A DNA stretch of 8,918 nt. It comes from Halobacteriovoraceae bacterium (lineage in GTDB: Bacteria; Bdellovibrionota; Bacteriovoracia; Bacteriovoracales; Bacteriovoracaceae). Both the position numbers and the translations under genes were made by a program. Shown here piece by piece: positions 7,100 through 8,918 of the stretch (position 1 is the first letter of the stretch; the number at the start of each line of letters is the position of its first letter). Under the pieces are notes generated by a model. It had not been told where the DNA came from, did no database searches, and worked only from the letters and a program-made list of their open reading frames with translations. The stretch covers positions 1-8,918 of the forward strand of contig JABJPQ010000125.1 in assembly GCA_018663815.1 (NCBI GenBank). The letters run 5' to 3'.

Positions 7100-7170
7100 T
7101 TGTTGTGTTTACTATCCTTTATGTTAAGTAAACTATACACCCAATAACTAAATGTAAAGTTTATTATACA
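7100..7170. promoter_or_regulatory. three phased operator-like repeats upstream of the XRE gene
   Basis: Read on the + strand, 19-bp units begin at 7121 (ATGTTAAGTAAACTATACA) and 7152 (ATGTAAAGTTTATTATACA), identical at 15 of 19 positions. A weaker copy at 7100 (TTGTTGTGTTTACTATCCT) matches the unit at 7152 at 12 positions. Starts are 21 and 31 bp apart, about two and three helical turns, so all three would face the same side of the DNA. A GTTTACT/AGTAAAC inverted repeat (7107-7113, 7127-7133) links two of them. This arrangement suits cooperative binding by the adjacent Cro-type protein. Binding itself is inference. Confidence 0.5.
7130..7158 (-). promoter_or_regulatory. candidate promoter of the XRE/membrane-protein operon
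   Basis: On the minus strand, TTTACA (7153-7158) could be a -35 box. It pairs either with TATAGT (7132-7137; five of six matches, short 15-nt spacer) or with TAGTTT (7130-7135; weaker match, 17-nt spacer). The leader to the ATG at 7082 would be about 40 nt. The -35 lies inside the operator-like unit at 7152 and the -10 inside the unit at 7121, as expected for autorepression. Confidence 0.35.
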
Positions 7171-7177
7171 TTTATTT

Positions 7178-7202
7178 TTAATTACGTAATTAACGACGTT
7201 AA
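7178..7202. repeat. two overlapping palindromes in the divergent intergenic region
   Basis: TTAATTACGTAATTAA (7178-7193) is a perfect 16-bp palindrome. It shares four bases with TTAACG-A-CGTTAA (7190-7202), a perfect 13-bp odd palindrome. Both lie just beyond the phased repeats, roughly midway between the XRE start (7082) and the RelA/SpoT-domain gene (7364). They differ from the repeat units, so a second regulator is possible. Between 7203 and 7363 the DNA is extremely A+T-rich and I see no convincing -35/-10 pair for the + strand gene. Confidence 0.4.
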
Positions 7203-7363
7203 GTTATGGTCCTTGGGGCTAATTCAATTAATAAACAAATTATTAATATTAAAACAACTTATAAATTTCTTATATTTTATATAAACTCTATATTTTCAGT
7301 ACCTTATGCCTGCTCAAGCATTTTTATCTATACATTACAAAGTCTTTGTGGCAGAATTAGAGT

Positions 7364-8365
7364 ATGATAAGCAAGAGAAAAGTAGACTTAATTGGGAATA
7401 AGCTAAAACTCAGCGAGACTCTCTCAGCTACGGAGTTTGAGCAACTTTTAAAGTGGAGAAATAGCTTTTCTAGTACCCTAGACTACTACTACACAAAATT
7501 AAAATCTAAAATTCCTCCTGAAGATAGAGTTGCAATCGCCAGACGTCTTAAAAGAATAGATTCTATCCAAATAAAGCTTGAAAGGTTTCCAACGATGAGG
7601 CTCAGTACTTTACAAGACGTTGCTGGCCTAAGAGTCATATTCAATGACGATATTGCTCTCGATAGAGCCTATACCAAAATTAGAGGACTTACATCTCGCA
7701 ATACTCTAAAGAGGCTTGATGATTATCATAATAGACCAAAAGAAGACGGCTATAGGGGGATGCACCTCATTTATCAAAATGAATCATCAAGTCTTGTTGA
7801 AATACAGTTCAGAACTAAGCTCGAACACATATGGGCAACGGCCGTGGAGACATATGGTGAACTGCAAAGTACTTCATTTAAAACTGGCGAAGGTGATCAT
7901 GACTGGAAAACTTTCTTTAAGCTTCTTAGTTCTTACTTTGCAATCAAAGAAGACTGCTCTCCACTAATTGACCACTTAAAACTAAGTGAAAAGCAAATCC
8001 TTATACGACTAAAAAAGTCTATCAAAACACTTAAAGTCATTGAAAGATTGAATGCGACAACAAACAGTATAAAGATCATTATTAATAAACATAATGATGT
8101 TGGTAGGACTGGTAAGTATGCATTACTTGAACTAGACCTAGAGCAGAACACGACAAACATCGAAATTTTTAACAAAAAAGACGTAAGCAAAGCAATAGAA
8201 ATTTATACCAATAAAGAACTAGAACTTAAAGATAGCAAATTTAGAAATATAGTATTTGTTAATATTGAGAATTTAGAAAATATACAAAAATCATATCCAA
8301 ATTATTTTCTGGATACACAAAAACTTCTCGAAATTCTATCAAAGATAGTTCTAGGAAAGTTTTAA
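7364..8365 (+). CDS. RelA/SpoT synthetase-domain protein, solitary, with C-terminal extension
   Basis: A 333-aa protein with a RelA/SpoT nucleotide pyrophosphokinase domain at about 45-165; the family moves pyrophosphate from ATP to GDP/GTP or, in toxic relatives, to tRNA. Visible landmarks are ATP-site RxK (R61, K63) before SIQIK, metal-ligand D85 in LQDVAGLR, the DYHNRPKEDGYRGMH segment (120-134) with K126, guanine-stacking Y130 and H134, and second metal ligand E146 in VEIQFRT followed by W157. All main catalytic residues look intact. There is no HD hydrolase domain and no TGS/ACT region. Residues 166-333 are an extension ending with YPNYFLDT (311-318), which I recall as common in a widespread, little-studied group of RelA/SpoT-domain proteins of this length. 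The ATG at 7364 has only a weak TTAGAG upstream; an in-frame TAG just before it excludes a longer start. Product specificity cannot be told from sequence. Confidence 0.9.
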   Translation: MISKRKVDLIGNKLKLSETLSATEFEQLLKWRNSFSSTLDYYYTKLKSKIPPEDRVAIARRLKRIDSIQIKLERFPTMRLSTLQDVAGLRVIFNDDIALDRAYTKIRGLTSRNTLKRLDDYHNRPKEDGYRGMHLIYQNESSSLVEIQFRTKLEHIWATAVETYGELQSTSFKTGEGDHDWKTFFKLLSSYFAIKEDCSPLIDHLKLSEKQILIRLKKSIKTLKVIERLNATTNSIKIIINKHNDVGRTGKYALLELDLEQNTTNIEIFNKKDVSKAIEIYTNKELELKDSKFRNIVFVNIENLENIQKSYPNYFLDTQKLLEILSKIVLGKF

Positions 8366-8729
8366 GTAATTATAAACAAGTCGATTTACCAAAGTTGGGC
8401 TTAATGAGATTTTTAGGTGCAACTCAACTGCATATAAACTTGATCATGAAAGTTATGATCTACGCAATCTCTACTCTTTGGTAAAATACCAATTATTCCA
8501 ACGAATCTACATATTCTAACAACTAAAGTTTTATTTAGTTTAGTACTTAATCTAAACACGTTCTTTAGTTTACACAAAAATAATAGGTGAATATATTTGC
8601 CTTCTACGCTTAAAAGACAATGCTTAAGGTCTTAAACAGGTACCATCAAAGTTTAAATTATATCGCCAAAACAAATAATTACTTGTTCACACTTCCTCTA
8701 TATTCGTGATCACTTCTTGTATCGTAATA
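8366..8729. other. non-coding stretch with several inverted repeats
   Basis: No credible gene is visible between the stop at 8365 and the promoter at 8730; the longest + strand frame noticed (8404-8484, 26 codons) lacks a ribosome site. The first part holds the nested repeats at 8385-8492 (separate entry). Further on are AACTAAA-N6-TTTAGTT (8521-8540), GTTTAG-N8-CTAAAC (8538-8557), a second TTTAGTTTA at 8564-8572 exactly 30 bp after the first at 8534, AAGAC-N10-GTCTT (8614-8633) and the palindrome GTGATCAC (8706-8713). No classical terminator with a T-run follows the upstream gene. Confidence 0.5.
8385..8492 (+). repeat. nested inverted repeats with alternative pairing, possible structured RNA
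   Basis: TTTACCAAAG (8385-8394) pairs perfectly with CTTTGGTAAA (8476-8485). Inside it GAGATT (8406-8411) pairs with AATCTC (8466-8471), and innermost GATCAT (8442-8447) pairs with ATGATC (8455-8460). TTGGTA (8478-8483) can instead pair with TACCAA at 8487-8492 across a 3-nt loop, and the same TACCAA occurs in the left arm at 8387-8392. The two folds exclude each other, as in an attenuator or RNA switch. It starts 20 nt after the RelA/SpoT-domain stop. In A+T-rich DNA such repeats can arise by chance. Confidence 0.35.
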
Positions 8730-8758
8730 TTTACAAGCAAAATGGTTTTAAATAAAAT
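8730..8758 (+). promoter_or_regulatory. sigma70-type promoter of the downstream partial gene
   Basis: TTTACA (8730-8735, five of six -35 matches) and TAAAAT (8753-8758, five of six -10 matches) are separated by the optimal 17 nt. Transcription should start near 8764-8766, about 50 nt before the ATG at 8816 and immediately before the hairpin at 8768. It shows that the downstream gene has its own promoter and need not be transcribed with the RelA/SpoT-domain gene. Confidence 0.6.
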
Positions 8759-8767
8759 TTTAATCTC

Positions 8768-8791
8768 GTGCTGGATTATTTAATCCAGCAC
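8768..8791 (+). promoter_or_regulatory. perfect hairpin at the predicted 5' end of the transcript
   Basis: GTGCTGGATTA (8768-8778) and TAATCCAGCAC (8781-8791) are perfect complements separated by two T residues. In RNA the innermost pairs would open to form a normal loop. The stem begins 2-4 nt after the predicted transcription start and ends well before the AAGGA ribosome site (8805-8809). This fits a 5' mRNA-stabilising stem-loop or, as DNA, a repressor operator over the initially transcribed region. There is no following T-run, so an intrinsic terminator is unlikely. Confidence 0.55.
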
Positions 8792-8815
8792 ATAAACGTT
8801 AACAAAGGATTAAAA

Positions 8816-8918
8816 ATGGAAAACAAGAAACAAACAGAGTCAAACGAACAAGCATCATTGGAAAATGTTCTTGAAGCAGTTAACAACATTGAAGTAATCA
8901 ATACGCTTGGTGCTACTA
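8816..8918 (+). CDS. N-terminus of an unidentified protein, cut by the window end
   Basis: The frame is open from ATG 8816 to the window edge (34 codons). AAGGA (8805-8809) sits 6 nt upstream, a strong ribosome site, and a clear promoter plus leader hairpin precede it, so the gene is very probably real. The first 12 or so residues are hydrophilic (MENKKQTESNEQ). They are followed by ASLENVLEAVNNIEVINTLG, which could be an amphipathic helix. There is no signal peptide or membrane helix so far and no recognisable domain. A relation to the RelA/SpoT-domain gene is possible but not shown. Confidence 0.75.
   Translation, partial: MENKKQTESNEQASLENVLEAVNNIEVINTLGAT

Noticed and set aside
7716..8190. 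Frames overlapping the RelA/SpoT-domain gene (7716-7967 on the + strand, 7933-8190 on the minus strand)
   Set aside because: These are shadows of the real gene, without start signals. An overlapping antitoxin was considered but nothing supports it.
8404..8484. 26-codon + strand open frame after the synthetase gene
   Set aside because: It has no ribosome site and lies inside the inverted-repeat structure. A small antitoxin cannot be supported.
8366..8815. CRISPR array or tandem repeat in the long intergenic region
   Set aside because: The repeated TTTAGTTTA occurs only twice with a 30-bp spacing and there is no regular repeat-spacer pattern.
1..8918. tRNA, rRNA, insertion sequence or integrase
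   Set aside because: No cloverleaf, rRNA-like sequence, transposase motif or matched terminal repeats with target duplication were seen on either strand.

Overview
The window is A+T-rich and densely coded, with Shine-Dalgarno-led genes, operon overlaps of 1-8 nt and a periplasmic binding protein that carries a classical signal peptide without a lipobox. This fits a low-GC Gram-negative bacterium. The dipeptide transporter resembles the proteobacterial DppABCDF set closely, down to the cysteine spacing of DppA. A marine or predatory proteobacterial or Bdellovibrionota-type host is possible, but the sequence alone does not settle this.

Layout. Positions 1-100 may hold the 3' end of a + strand gene that runs convergently into the transporter operon; this is weak. 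Positions 214-5713 (minus strand) are a complete dppABCDF operon for ABC dipeptide import, in the E. coli gene order. Its genes are joined end to end: dppB and dppC start with GTG and dppF with TTG. A plausible sigma70 promoter and two dyads precede dppA at 5737-5822. Positions 5889-7082 (minus strand) are a small accessory cassette: a 76-aa XRE/Cro-type repressor, an overlapping four-helix membrane protein, and then either a separate 55-aa single-helix protein or the remains of a frameshifted third gene. Positions 7083-7363 form a divergent intergenic region with three helically phased operator-like repeats and two overlapping palindromes. Positions 7364-8365 (+ strand) encode a single-domain RelA/SpoT-type nucleotide pyrophosphokinase with intact catalytic residues, no hydrolase domain and a C-terminal extension. 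Positions 8366-8815 are non-coding but contain nested and mutually exclusive inverted repeats, then a good sigma70 promoter whose transcript would begin with a perfect 11-bp hairpin. Positions 8816-8918 are the start of a + strand gene cut by the window end.

How it fits together. The dpp operon is housekeeping: DppA captures dipeptides in the periplasm, DppBC form the pore and DppDF power it. The right half looks like an accessory stress or defence-type neighbourhood: an autoregulated XRE repressor with a membrane partner, divergent from a solitary (p)ppGpp-synthetase-like enzyme. No complete, clearly new system can be demonstrated. The best leads are the RelA/SpoT-domain protein and its structured flanks, the phased operators, and the broken or overlooked small gene at 5889-6208.
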